Source of the DNA: Noviherbaspirillum aerium
GTDB taxonomy: Bacteria > Pseudomonadota > Gammaproteobacteria > Burkholderiales > Burkholderiaceae_D
Length of the DNA stretch: 64,000 bases
Direction of reading: 5' to 3'
Assembly (NCBI RefSeq): GCF_008929045.1
Contig: NZ_VFAH01000018.1
Coordinates: 51,010 to 115,009 of the forward strand
In this document: positions 38,129 through 46,287 of the stretch, piece by piece
Numbering within the stretch: the first letter of the stretch is position 1
Layout of the letters: each line of letters begins with the position of its first letter
Made by a program: the position numbers and the translations under genes
Notes under the pieces: model-generated
Database searches by the model: none
What the model saw: the letters and a program-made list of their open reading frames with translations, nothing else
Told to the model about the DNA's origin: nothing

Positions 38129-39082
38129 ATGAAACCGGAAATCCTGCAACTCAATCCCATATTGATCCCCTCCATCAATCAACAGCTGGACGCGCTCTAT
38201 ACCGTCAGGCGCTACTTCGAGCAGGACGACAAGGATGCCTACATCCGCGAGGTGGGCAAGTCCATTCGCGGCGTCATCACCGGCGGCCATACCGGCATCG
38301 GCCGGGCATTGATGGAGAAGCTGCCGGCGCTGGAAATCGTCGCAGTCAACGGCGTGGGCACCGATGCGGTGGACCTTGCCTATGCGCGCCAGCGCGGCAT
38401 CCCGGTTACCGGCACCTTCGGCGCCCTGACGGAAGACGTGGCCGATCTCGCCCTCGGGCTGCTGCTTGCGACCTGCCGCAACATCGCCGCGGTGGACCGC
38501 TTCGTCCGCGACGGCATGTGGGTCAAGCATCCGCAGCCGAGCGCCATTCCCTTGGCGCGCCGCTTCAGCGGCATGCGTGTCGGCATCGTCGGCATGGGAA
38601 GGGTGGGCCGCGCCGTCGCGCAGCGCGTCTCGGCATTCGGCTGTCCGATCCGCTATACCGATCTGCAGCCCATCGAGGGACTGTCCTGGGAATTCGTGCC
38701 TGGTCTGAAAGCGCTCGCCGAACAAAGCGATGCGCTGGTGCTTTGCGCCGCCGCGGACAAGGCCGAGGGAATCGTCAACGCCGAGATACTGGAAGCGCTC
38801 GGCAGCAATGGCTTCCTGGTGAACATCGCGCGCGGCAGGCTCGTCAATGAAAATGACCTGGTCCATGCGCTGCAAACCGGCCGCATTGCCGGCGCCGGGC
38901 TGGATGTGTTCGTCGACGAACCCCACGTGCCGCAGGCTCTCCTTGGCATGGACAATGTCGTGCTGCAGGCGCACCGCGCGAGCGCCACGATGGAAAGCAG
39001 AACGGCAATGGGAGACATGGTGCTCAAGAGCCTGGCCGACGCGCTCGCCGGAAAAAGGCCGGAGAACAGCCTGACCACATAG
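38129..39082 (+). CDS. D-2-hydroxyacid dehydrogenase (hydroxypyruvate/glyoxylate reductase-like)
   Basis: The 317-residue NAD(P)-dependent enzyme has the Rossmann motif GMGRVG 155-160 and the catalytic triad R235 (NIARGRLV), E264 (VDEPHVP) and H282 (LQAHRASAT). It interconverts 2-keto and D-2-hydroxy acids. The sequence around TGGHTGIGRALMEKLP and FSGMRVGIVGMG resembles the hydroxypyruvate/glyoxylate reductase subgroup. AAGGA has better spacing to ATG 38129 than to ATG 38126. It sits between the Bug receptor and the GntR gene, suggesting catabolism of an imported acid. Confidence 0.88.
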   Translation: MKPEILQLNPILIPSINQQLDALYTVRRYFEQDDKDAYIREVGKSIRGVITGGHTGIGRALMEKLPALEIVAVNGVGTDAVDLAYARQRGIPVTGTFGALTEDVADLALGLLLATCRNIAAVDRFVRDGMWVKHPQPSAIPLARRFSGMRVGIVGMGRVGRAVAQRVSAFGCPIRYTDLQPIEGLSWEFVPGLKALAEQSDALVLCAAADKAEGIVNAEILEALGSNGFLVNIARGRLVNENDLVHALQTGRIAGAGLDVFVDEPHVPQALLGMDNVVLQAHRASATMESRTAMGDMVLKSLADALAGKRPENSLTT

Positions 39083-39194
39083 CGGGAACAGCGGGTTCCA
39101 GGCGGCCACATGCACGCCGCCACGTGCGTGCGACGTCCCTGGTGCGTGCGCCGTCCCTATTCCGTCAGCAATCAGGTTGCCGAAAGCATCGACG

Positions 39195-39920
39195 ATGTCA
39201 ACAGAATCCATGCCGCGATTGATCCGCCGTTCCAATCTCGTCGAGATGGTGTACGAGGCCATCGAAGACTCCGTGCGGCGCGGCGAGTTGCAAGTCGGCG
39301 GATGCCAATTCACGGAAGCCGCCCTGTGCAGGAAATACAATGTCTCCCGGCCGACTGTGCGCGAGGCCCTGATCCGGCTGCGGGCCAAGGGCATGCCGGC
39401 CGGCCGCAGGACGGACGGTGCATATCCCGGCGCTTCGCTTTGCAAGGAGTCAGTCGGACTTTGCCATGGGGATTTGGCTAGCGTTGACGACATCCGCAAG
39501 CATGTCGAGTTCAGGCGCACGATGGAGCTTGGCGCCGTCAGGCACGGCGCGTTGAATCGGGATGCCGCAGATGTCGACGCGCTGCAAGCGGCATTTCAGG
39601 CTTTGCATGAACACAGCGATTCCGACCGGGCTTCCGTCGAGGCAGACATCATGTTCCACATGCGCATTGCACGTGCGGGAGGCAATCCCGTTTTCGTCTC
39701 CGTCATGGAATCGCTGCGTCCGCATCTGTTGTTCACCATGAACCTGTCCCGGCAGTTCTCCCACCCGGAAAGCTGCGCCAGGCGATACGCGCAGATCGAA
39801 TCCGAACATTGCATGATCATGGAAGCGATCATCGACGGGGATGCGCAGCGGGCGCAGGCCGCCATGCGTACGCATCTCGGCAATGCGGCTGTGCGGGTGC
39901 TGGGGAAAATGCAGGGATAA
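39195..39920 (+). CDS. GntR family regulator, FCD-type
   Basis: A 241-residue FadR-like repressor. The winged helix covers about 10-75 (TEAALCRKYNVSRPTVREALIRLRAKG) and the all-helical FCD ligand domain about 95-235, with metal-site features (E-x-R at EFRRTMELGAV, D-x-x-FH at ADIMFHMRIA, and a late HLGNA). FCD domains bind small carboxylic acids with a metal. Start ATG 39195 or 39210; no clear ribosome-binding site. It closes the catabolic block and probably regulates it. Confidence 0.87.
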   Translation: MSTESMPRLIRRSNLVEMVYEAIEDSVRRGELQVGGCQFTEAALCRKYNVSRPTVREALIRLRAKGMPAGRRTDGAYPGASLCKESVGLCHGDLASVDDIRKHVEFRRTMELGAVRHGALNRDAADVDALQAAFQALHEHSDSDRASVEADIMFHMRIARAGGNPVFVSVMESLRPHLLFTMNLSRQFSHPESCARRYAQIESEHCMIMEAIIDGDAQRAQAAMRTHLGNAAVRVLGKMQG

Positions 39921-40221
39921 AGGCAGCCGGTGGATGCGACTGTTTGATGGTGATGGAAACCTGCCTTGCTTATATGTAGCAAACCGGACTTGATCTGCTA
40001 AATTCTGTCGGATTCCATCGCGCTCTGAAATTAGCCGAACTTCCGGGTTAGGCCATTAGAAGACGGTGGCAGTAATATATCAGCACTCCAGAGCGGTCGT
40101 TTAGAACGGGTATATCTATTTGACCGACGATGGACATCCTTCGCTCGCACTTGTCGAACATCTAGGCATGCACCCCACGTAGTCATAGAATGCCCCTATG
40201 AATGGGGCATTTCTAGCATGG
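39921..40221. other. Left edge of a low-GC island, no gene
   Basis: About 300 bases without a credible gene. Base composition drops compared with the GntR gene. This marks the left boundary of a degraded insertion that includes the two pseudogenes that follow. Confidence 0.4.
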
Positions 40222-40664
40222 CTACTGAGGTACGGCAAAGGCGCGTACCGATCCCATGTCTGACGTAGGCGCACCGCTGACAGCGACCGTCCCCTTAGCA
40301 GTACTCAACGCCTCAATGCGATACACGCCAGTGGGACTTACGGGACTTCCGGATCCGTATAGTCGATCGTGTTCGGTGTCGAGCTGAATTTGTGCCGCAT
40401 ACCAAGAAGGCGCTATGTATCGATCCACAATGACAGTCCCCGCTTTCGTACTGACTTTGTCAAGGGCAGAATCGACCCGTCGCTACGAAGCAGATACATC
40501 GAATCGGTACGAGCATCAAGGGCAATGTCTCTTGCGAAGCCTGAAGTCGATTGCGGTGCATTAAGGGTAATGGTTTTAGTCGGGTTAGCTACACCGTTAA
40601 GGGTATCAGCCTGCTCGAAGACTAAAATCTGCATCGTCAAGTCAACGTTGCTGAAGACGTACAT
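40222..40664 (-). pseudogene. Frameshifted fragment of a beta-propeller-type protein
   Basis: Two minus-strand frames read as one broken protein. The upstream part (40664 to about 40430) contains SGFARDIALDARTDSMYLLRS, and the downstream part (about 40428 to 40222) contains YAAQIQLDTEHDRLYGSG and VYRIEALSTAKG. Both have the D-x-x-x-x-R/LY pattern of propeller blades. The frames overlap at 40413-40428, where a frameshift has occurred. The N-terminal blades are missing. It lies in a low-GC decayed region beside an integrase remnant. Confidence 0.6.
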
Positions 40665-40711
40665 GATATTCCGTCTACTGCCGGCTAATTTGAAAAAAGG
40701 CGCCGCTCAAG

Positions 40712-41256
40712 CTAAAAGAGATTTGGGCGATCCGCATACGTCTTCAACTAGCCGATAAGGCTCGAGACTTGGCATTGTCCAACCTTGCCATAGGCAGCAA
40801 TTGCGCGGCTGGGATTTGCTTAGCTTACGGGTTTGCGACATCGCCCCAGGCAGAAAACATCCTACCGCGCCATGATCATGCAGCGCAAGACGCACCGGCC
40901 AGTGCAATGCGAGATCGCTGAGCAGACCCGGCAGTCGGTCATAGCGTTGATCGAGAAAGCGCATCTTCCTTCAAACCAATGCCTGTTTCCAAGCCGAGTG
41001 GCTGAGTTGCCCCATCTATCGACCGGCCAGTACGCGCGCATTGTGGCCTCCTGGGTGGAATCAATCGGTCTAAATACAGCAGCCTATGGCACTCACACCG
41101 TGCGGAGAACAAAGGCGACGTTGATCTACCCACGAACGAAGAACCTACGGGCGGCCCAGCTTCTTCCAGGGCACACCAAGCTAGAGAGAGCACCGTACGG
41201 TATCTCGGCATTGAGGTTGACGATGCGCTTGAGATTGCTGAGCAGACGGAGGTCTA
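40712..41256 (+). pseudogene. Tyrosine recombinase (integrase) remnant with three frameshifts
   Basis: Pieces of a phage-type integrase can be followed through three frames. EIWAIRIRLQLADKARDLAL runs from 40718, then QLRGWDLLSLRVCDIAPG from 40798, then MIMQRKTHRPVQCEIAEQTR through GTHTVRRTKATLIYPRTKNL (about 40872-41180), and last STVRYLGIEVDDALEIAEQ ending at the stop 41254-41256. The last shift, in a GAGAGAG run near 41180, separates the box II arginine and histidine region from the catalytic tyrosine (RYLG). The gene cannot make an active recombinase, and its N-terminus is also missing. Confidence 0.8.
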
Positions 41257-41404
41257 GCACGGAGCCGGTAAGCCGCGTCGCACGGTAGCAGGACGCTTGC
41301 CGGCCAATACCGGACGTCGATACGCTAAATTCATTCAATATACAATACGCAACATCGCGAGAGACAGTTCTCCTCTTTTTATGCTTTCAAACGTACGGGC
41401 AAAG

Positions 41405-41821
41405 ATGATCGAACCCTTCGGAAGTTGTAAGTGCGGCCAAGTTCAGTACAAAGTGTCTAACAGGGCGCTGCAAGTCGTTGCCTGTCATTGCCGAATGTGT
41501 CGAAGCATGACTGGGGCGCCACTCTCCTCATACGTCGTGGTAAAGGAAGAGCACTTCGCCGTCACCTCTGGGCACGAGGTTCTTTCTAGTTATGCAGTAA
41601 GCGACCGCACAAAGCGATACTTTTGCGCGACTTGCGGCACCCCAATATTCAACTCGAACCCGCATACATACAAGGGGCTCGCTATGCTTTATCTCGGGAC
41701 TGTTGCAGATCATGAAAATATTGTTCCAGAGCTTAGTATCTATTGCGAGGGCAAGCTGCCCTGGGTGAACATCCATGAGTCGAGCAAGAGTTTTCCCCAG
41801 GCTCCGACGCGTGGAGCCTGA
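41405..41821 (+). CDS. GFA (CENP-V) family zinc protein
   Basis: A 138-residue protein with the zinc-binding cysteines of the glutathione-dependent formaldehyde-activating family: C8 and C10 (SCKCG), then ACHCRMC at 26-32 and CATCGTP near 77-83. The family binds two zinc ions; some members handle S-hydroxymethylglutathione, most are uncharacterised. ATG 41405 is chosen; ATG 41381 is in frame. It lies next to the broken integrase in lower-GC DNA, so it may have arrived with the element. Confidence 0.82.
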   Translation: MIEPFGSCKCGQVQYKVSNRALQVVACHCRMCRSMTGAPLSSYVVVKEEHFAVTSGHEVLSSYAVSDRTKRYFCATCGTPIFNSNPHTYKGLAMLYLGTVADHENIVPELSIYCEGKLPWVNIHESSKSFPQAPTRGA

Positions 41822-42180
41822 CTCCTCCATCCAGCGGCCGATCTAATGCCGTTTTGTCCAACGCTTCGCCGCTCATGCATAACGGCGGAGGTCCGTTTCC
41901 AAGGAAACTGTAGGGCTGTTGTGAGTCGAAAACAGTCTTCCGCAATTGGTCGAGGGCAAGGGCGACCTAGCGGCAGCAGTCTCGCTGCACGGTGTCGGTA
42001 TCAACATCGGCCGTGCAATTGGGCGGGCCTTTGCGGGCTTGGTCATCGGGTATTGGGAAATGCTGGATTCCGCAATCTGCCCGCCGCGACGCGGTGGCAG
42101 AAACTTGAAAAGCATGGCGGCAAGGCAGGCGCGTGCTAAAAAATTGTTTTGCGCAAGAGAATGATAGATAATTCCCGTCC
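41822..42180. other. Gap between GFA and DUF3297 genes
   Basis: About 360 bases; short open frames occur but none has a ribosome-binding site or recognisable content. Probably decayed sequence of the island plus the promoter of the next gene. Confidence 0.35.
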
Positions 42181-42429
42181 ATGAACGACATGACACAACT
42201 CCCCCCATTTCCTGACCGTCTCTCGGTCGATCCGCGCAGCCCTTACTACGATGCGGCTGTCCTCGAGCACGATGTTGGCATCAAGCTTGATGACAAGGAA
42301 CGCACCAATGTCGAGGAATATTGCATCAGCGAAGGTTGGATCAAGGTTGCGGCCGGCAAGGCGCGTGACCGCAAGGGCAATCCGATGATGATCAAGGTAA
42401 AAGGCAAGGTCGAGCCTTTTTACCGATAA
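42181..42429 (+). CDS. DUF3297 family protein
   Basis: An 82-residue protein matching DUF3297 over its full length (FPDRLSVDPRSPYYD, VGIKLDDKERTNVEEYCISEGW, KGKVEPFY). The family is widespread in proteobacteria as a small soluble protein of unknown function. ATG 42181 is used; no strong ribosome-binding site. Its GC content is back to the genome norm, so it marks the right side of the decayed island. Confidence 0.87.
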   Translation: MNDMTQLPPFPDRLSVDPRSPYYDAAVLEHDVGIKLDDKERTNVEEYCISEGWIKVAAGKARDRKGNPMMIKVKGKVEPFYR

Positions 42430-42863
42430 CGGCTTTATGCCTTGCGCAACATAAGAAAGCATGGAAGATGCCGCCTGCGAAATGGAAGCAGGCGGTCAAT
42501 CAGTCGGCTATCGTTTTCGGCGAGCGTCTCACGGATGTGCCCCCTGAGATTCATAAATTGACCTCAGCACACAAGACGTCGCAAACCTTGGGAAGAAACG
42601 GTTCGGACACAACTCGTTGCTCGACCACGACGCCTTGCCCGTGACAGCTTAATCGTTGAAAAACGACACGGCTATGTCCGCTTTCGAGGAAGCCAACTGA
42701 CTGGTTCGGGTCGAACTCGGAAGTTCGGAATCTGACACATCCCGCCGGATATCGTCAGAACTTAACCAGCTGATACCAATCCCGCGTCATTCCATGCCAT
42801 GAGGCCGCGTCCTAACCGAAAAATCTACCGGTTCTATTCGGCATGGAACACGCGGAACTGGTA
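42430..42863. other. Gap with no gene seen
   Basis: About 430 bases between the convergent DUF3297 and NIPSNAP genes. I see neither a gene nor a clear terminator in it. Confidence 0.35.
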
Positions 42864-43181
42864 TTACATCGGCGAGAACGACACCGACTTGAGGATCTTG
42901 TTTTCCTGGTGCTGCACATTGCCCGCCGCCCCGCTCTTGACCCGATAGGCGGCCCATTCCGGATCCGCTTCCAGCGCCGCGCGGCGTTTCTCGCGGTCAG
43001 CCAGGCTTTCATAGCCCCACATGTGCACCACCTGGTTGTTCGTGCCGATCTCGGTCACGAAGTAGCCGATCGGGTCGCCCTGATGCTTGCGCTGCACCGG
43101 CAAGCCTTCCCGCTCATACAACTCGAGAAACGCCTTCAAGCGTCCGGGCACCATGGTGTAAGTTCTTAAGTCAATGATCAT
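42864..43181 (-). CDS. NIPSNAP family protein
   Basis: A 105-residue ferredoxin-like alpha/beta barrel protein, recognised from MIIDLRTYTMVPGRLKAFLELYE and VVHMWGYESLADREKRRAAL with the ending typical of NIPSNAP. Members in bacteria often sit in catabolic operons; the function is unclear. ATG 43181 gives the family-standard start. It lies 43 bases downstream of the Bug receptor gene on the same strand, so the two may form an operon. Confidence 0.86.
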   Translation of the reverse strand: MIIDLRTYTMVPGRLKAFLELYEREGLPVQRKHQGDPIGYFVTEIGTNNQVVHMWGYESLADREKRRAALEADPEWAAYRVKSGAAGNVQHQENKILKSVSFSPM

Positions 43182-43224
43182 CTGCTGAGTTCCGTTGTGA
43201 TGTCGGTGGTGATTTGCGTTGTGA

Positions 43225-44202
43225 TTAATCTGCGCTTGCGCCGGACTTCTGGACAAGCGTGCGCCAGCGTTCGATGTCGCTGTTGACGAATGCCTGGAAT
43301 TCCTCATGCCGGTTTCCAATGGGCTCGGCGCCCAGTTCCTTCAGGCGTTGCTGGACTGACGGGTCCGCCACGACGCTGGCAATATCGCGGCTGAGCTTGT
43401 CGACGATCGCCTGGGGCGTGTTCTTCGGCGCGAACATGCCGAACCAGGACTTGAGATCGATATCCTTGAAGCCGGATTCGGCAAACGTCGGCACATCCGG
43501 GAGCTGAGGATTGCGCTGGCTGCCGGTGATGGCAAGCGCACGCAGCTTGGCCGACTTCACCTGGGCCTGGGCTTCGGGGAGATTGGCGAACATGACTTGA
43601 ATCTGTCCGCCGAGCAGATCGTTCATCGCCAGCGCGCCGCCCTTGTAGGCGATGTGGACCATTTTCGCGCCGGAGGCGGTATTGAAAAGCTCGCCGGCCA
43701 GGTGGGCCGCCGTGCCTACCCCGCCCGAGCCGAAATTCAGCTTTCCCGGCTGGGCGGCGGCGTGGCTTGCCAGCTGCTTGACCGAGGTGGCCGGCACATC
43801 GGGATGCGCCACCAGGATCAGCGGAACGGTCGCCAGGTTGGAGAGGGCCGCGAAATCCTTGCTCAGGCTATAGTCGAGCTTCTTGTACAGCGAAGCATTG
43901 ATGGCATGGCTGGATGTCGCCATCAGGATGCTGTAGCCGTCAGCCGCCGACCGCGCCGCCTGTCCGGCGCCGATGTTGCCGTTCGCTCCGGCGCGATTAT
44001 CGACAATCACCGGCTGCCCCCATTTTTCCGACAGTTTCTGCGAGACGGTACGGGCAATCGCATCGGTTGCGCCTCCAGGCGCGAACGGCAGGATGACGCG
44101 CACCGCCTTGTTGGGGAAATCCTCGGCCTTGTTCTGCGCAAAGGCCATGGGAAGGGAAAGCATGGCGACGGCAAAGGCCGTGCATCGTAGGTAAGTTGTC
44201 AT
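43225..44202 (-). CDS. Bug-family (TctC-like) periplasmic solute receptor
   Basis: A 325-residue receptor with a signal peptide (MTTYLRCTAFAVAMLSLPMAFAQ split at AFA), then FPNKAVRVILPFAPGGATD and HIAYKGGALAMNDLLGGQIQ. AGGAG with 5-6 base spacing supports ATG 44202. It is likely co-transcribed with the NIPSNAP gene. An AraC regulator lies upstream on the same strand and may control it. As with the other two Bug genes here, no TctAB permease is present. Confidence 0.9.
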   Translation of the reverse strand: MTTYLRCTAFAVAMLSLPMAFAQNKAEDFPNKAVRVILPFAPGGATDAIARTVSQKLSEKWGQPVIVDNRAGANGNIGAGQAARSAADGYSILMATSSHAINASLYKKLDYSLSKDFAALSNLATVPLILVAHPDVPATSVKQLASHAAAQPGKLNFGSGGVGTAAHLAGELFNTASGAKMVHIAYKGGALAMNDLLGGQIQVMFANLPEAQAQVKSAKLRALAITGSQRNPQLPDVPTFAESGFKDIDLKSWFGMFAPKNTPQAIVDKLSRDIASVVADPSVQQRLKELGAEPIGNRHEEFQAFVNSDIERWRTLVQKSGASAD

Positions 44203-44395
44203 CGTGTCTCCTGACGAAATTATTCGTACCGTCCCGGATGGTCTTGTTGTTGTGAATGAGAACGGGGACGGGGACGGCCTCAACCATCTGAAGCAGAGCT
44301 TAAACGACCGATGCGGGAAACCGTTAGGACTTAACGACCTTTTTCTTGGACTTTTCCGCAGCGCCCGTCTTGTTGCCAGAACGACATGGGCGCCA

Positions 44396-45271
44396 TCAAT
44401 ACACCGGCCCGGAAAATGTTCTCTTGAATTCAAGCGGAGTGACGGCGGTATGCTTCTTGAAGAAGCGGGAAAAGTAGGCCGGGTCCTCGAAATTGAGGCG
44501 ATAGGAAACCTGGGCGATGTCGAGGTCGGATTGCGTGAGCAGGCGCTTGGCTTCCAGCAGGATCCTTTCCTGCATGAGCGCGATGACGGTCTTTCCGGTC
44601 GCGGTTCTGACCGCCTCGTTGAGTCGCCGCTCGGTCACCAGCAATTCATTGGCATAGTCCTTCACCGACCTGAAATCGAGATAGTGCTGTTCGATCAGCA
44701 GCTTCAGCCGCCTGGCGAGGCTGTAATGCTTCGGCGCCGCCTGTTCGCCGGAGCCTTCGGGCAGCAGGCGCCGCAAGCGGGTCAGCAGCATCAGCACGCA
44801 GGAGCGGATGGCATCCTGGCTCCAGGCATCCCTGTGCGCATATTCGCGCTCGATCTCGGCCAGCAGCGGCAGGCATGCTTCATGCTGCTCCACCGACAGA
44901 TAGAGTGCGGGATGGGCATTGGCGATGCCGAAAAAGGGAATGTCATCCTGCCGGTGATAGATCTGCATGAAGAACTCGGCACTGAGATTGAGCACATAGC
45001 CCGAGGGAGGAATTTCGGAGCCCCAGGCATGCATCTGTCCCGGCGAGATGAAGAAAACCGAACGCGGCCTCACCTCCAGTGTTTCGAAGTCCAGCAGGTG
45101 CTGTCCGCGCGCTTCCGATATCCATAGCAGGTGGTAGTAGCTGTGCCGATGCAGGAAGGGGCGGGGCACATCGGTTCTGCCGTCGAGCTTGACCAGATCG
45201 AACAGAAAGCTGTCGGCATTGGTCCCGAACGGGGAGACCTGAAAATTGGGCAACTGATCGATGGCGCGCAT
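44396..45271 (-). CDS. AraC family regulator
   Basis: The 291-residue protein has an N-terminal cupin-type sensor (HRHSYYHLLWISEARGQHLL, SPGQMHAWG) and a C-terminal double helix-turn-helix of the AraC/XylS family (DYANELLVTERRLNEAVRTATG, DIAQVSYRLNFEDPAYFSRFF). The sensor resembles those binding aromatic or small organic effectors. ATG 45271 is chosen, and a TTG at 45301 is possible. It precedes the Bug/NIPSNAP pair on the same strand, with 193 bases between. Confidence 0.9.
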   Translation of the reverse strand: MRAIDQLPNFQVSPFGTNADSFLFDLVKLDGRTDVPRPFLHRHSYYHLLWISEARGQHLLDFETLEVRPRSVFFISPGQMHAWGSEIPPSGYVLNLSAEFFMQIYHRQDDIPFFGIANAHPALYLSVEQHEACLPLLAEIEREYAHRDAWSQDAIRSCVLMLLTRLRRLLPEGSGEQAAPKHYSLARRLKLLIEQHYLDFRSVKDYANELLVTERRLNEAVRTATGKTVIALMQERILLEAKRLLTQSDLDIAQVSYRLNFEDPAYFSRFFKKHTAVTPLEFKRTFSGPVY

Positions 45272-45471
45272 GAATGTCCGCGCCTTATCGCGCCGGTTCA
45301 AAGGGTGATGGAATGCCTGCCTGCTGCATGAATCTGTTCCTCATTGTTCGCCGCACTTGTTTGCTTGTCACTTTTCACCTGCCAGCTCCCCGCCGGCAAA
45401 GCGGTAACGCTTCGGCTGGCAAGGTGTTTTCATATCAATTCCAGGCAAATCAGATGATGACCCCGTTGCAT

Positions 45472-45711
45472 TTACGGCACTTGCGGCATTGCCGTGATTA
45501 TCTGGCGTACCTGGCCGCACCAGTATCCTACCGCATGGAAATAAGCTTCCCAAACGCAGCCATTGCAGCCGCGTCCGCAGCAGGTGGTGGGCGCCTCCGG
45601 CGGGTCGCGGAAGACCAGGCCGCGCTGCGCAAGTTGTTCACGAAGGTCCCCAATCCATTGTCGTGCCTGCTCGGCATTGGATGGCAAGGCGTTGTGCTGA
45701 TCGCTGTTCAT
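45472..45711 (-). CDS. Small oxidoreductase-like domain protein
   Basis: A 79-residue protein with the cysteine pattern TTCCGRGCNGCVWEAYF (about residues 42-58), which is the signature of the short oxidoreductase-like N-terminal domain found in bacteria and eukaryotic mitochondria. The cysteines may bind metal or a cofactor. ATG 45711 is chosen; a TTG at 45723 would add four residues. A small membrane-protein gene lies 52 bases upstream on the same strand. Confidence 0.75.
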   Translation of the reverse strand: MNSDQHNALPSNAEQARQWIGDLREQLAQRGLVFRDPPEAPTTCCGRGCNGCVWEAYFHAVGYWCGQVRQIITAMPQVP

Positions 45712-45763
45712 CGGTTCCGTCAATAATGCGAGTATCAGTGGAAGTATCGCCCAGTTTGGAGAA

Positions 45764-46174
45764 TCAGGCTTCGTCCCGTTCGCGGTGCAATGAGTGCATG
45801 GAGTACGGGCGTGCGGCCTGCCGGAACAGCCAGGCCGATCCGCCGAATGCGGCGATGAAGAACCCGTTCAATAGCAGAAGCTCGGCCGGGCCGCTGTACG
45901 GAAGGCCCATTCCCGCAGCGACGGCAACGACGGCGATGGATGCCTGGGCAAGCGCCATGGCGAACAGGGTGCGTGCCATTCCACGCGGTCGGAATCGCGC
46001 GGCGAGCGCGCCGACAACCCCTATTGCAAGCACAGCAAAATACATCAGGTTCGCCTGGTCGCCATCCTTCCCGATGATGCCGACGCCCAGACTCAGCCAC
46101 ACGAGCATGCATGCCGCCGCCAGCCAAAGGGCAAGCGCGGACCGGTATAGACCGCGGTTGGCAGGAGTGTGCAT
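45764..46174 (-). CDS. Small four-helix membrane protein
   Basis: A 136-residue hydrophobic protein with four predicted helices (residues about 12-32, 43-60, 70-92 and 100-118) and polar ends. GGAGG with 7-base spacing selects ATG 46174. I do not recognise a named family. It is on the same strand as the small Cys-rich protein downstream and after the hybrid kinase, and may be co-transcribed with the former. Confidence 0.7.
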   Translation of the reverse strand: MHTPANRGLYRSALALWLAAACMLVWLSLGVGIIGKDGDQANLMYFAVLAIGVVGALAARFRPRGMARTLFAMALAQASIAVVAVAAGMGLPYSGPAELLLLNGFFIAAFGGSAWLFRQAARPYSMHSLHRERDEA

Positions 46175-46287
46175 CAGCTTCCCTCCGATGTGGTTGCACA
46201 AACAGTGTGCAGGCTATACGGCCCCCAGCCTGCGTATTCCTTGCTAGGCAATAATGAAATCATGCCCAATATCGGCCGTATCGCGGA

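Noticed and set aside
36809..39520. 903-residue antisense frame across the Bug and dehydrogenase genes
   Set aside because: Shadow of two intact sense genes; composition is His/Arg/Gln-rich without any motif.
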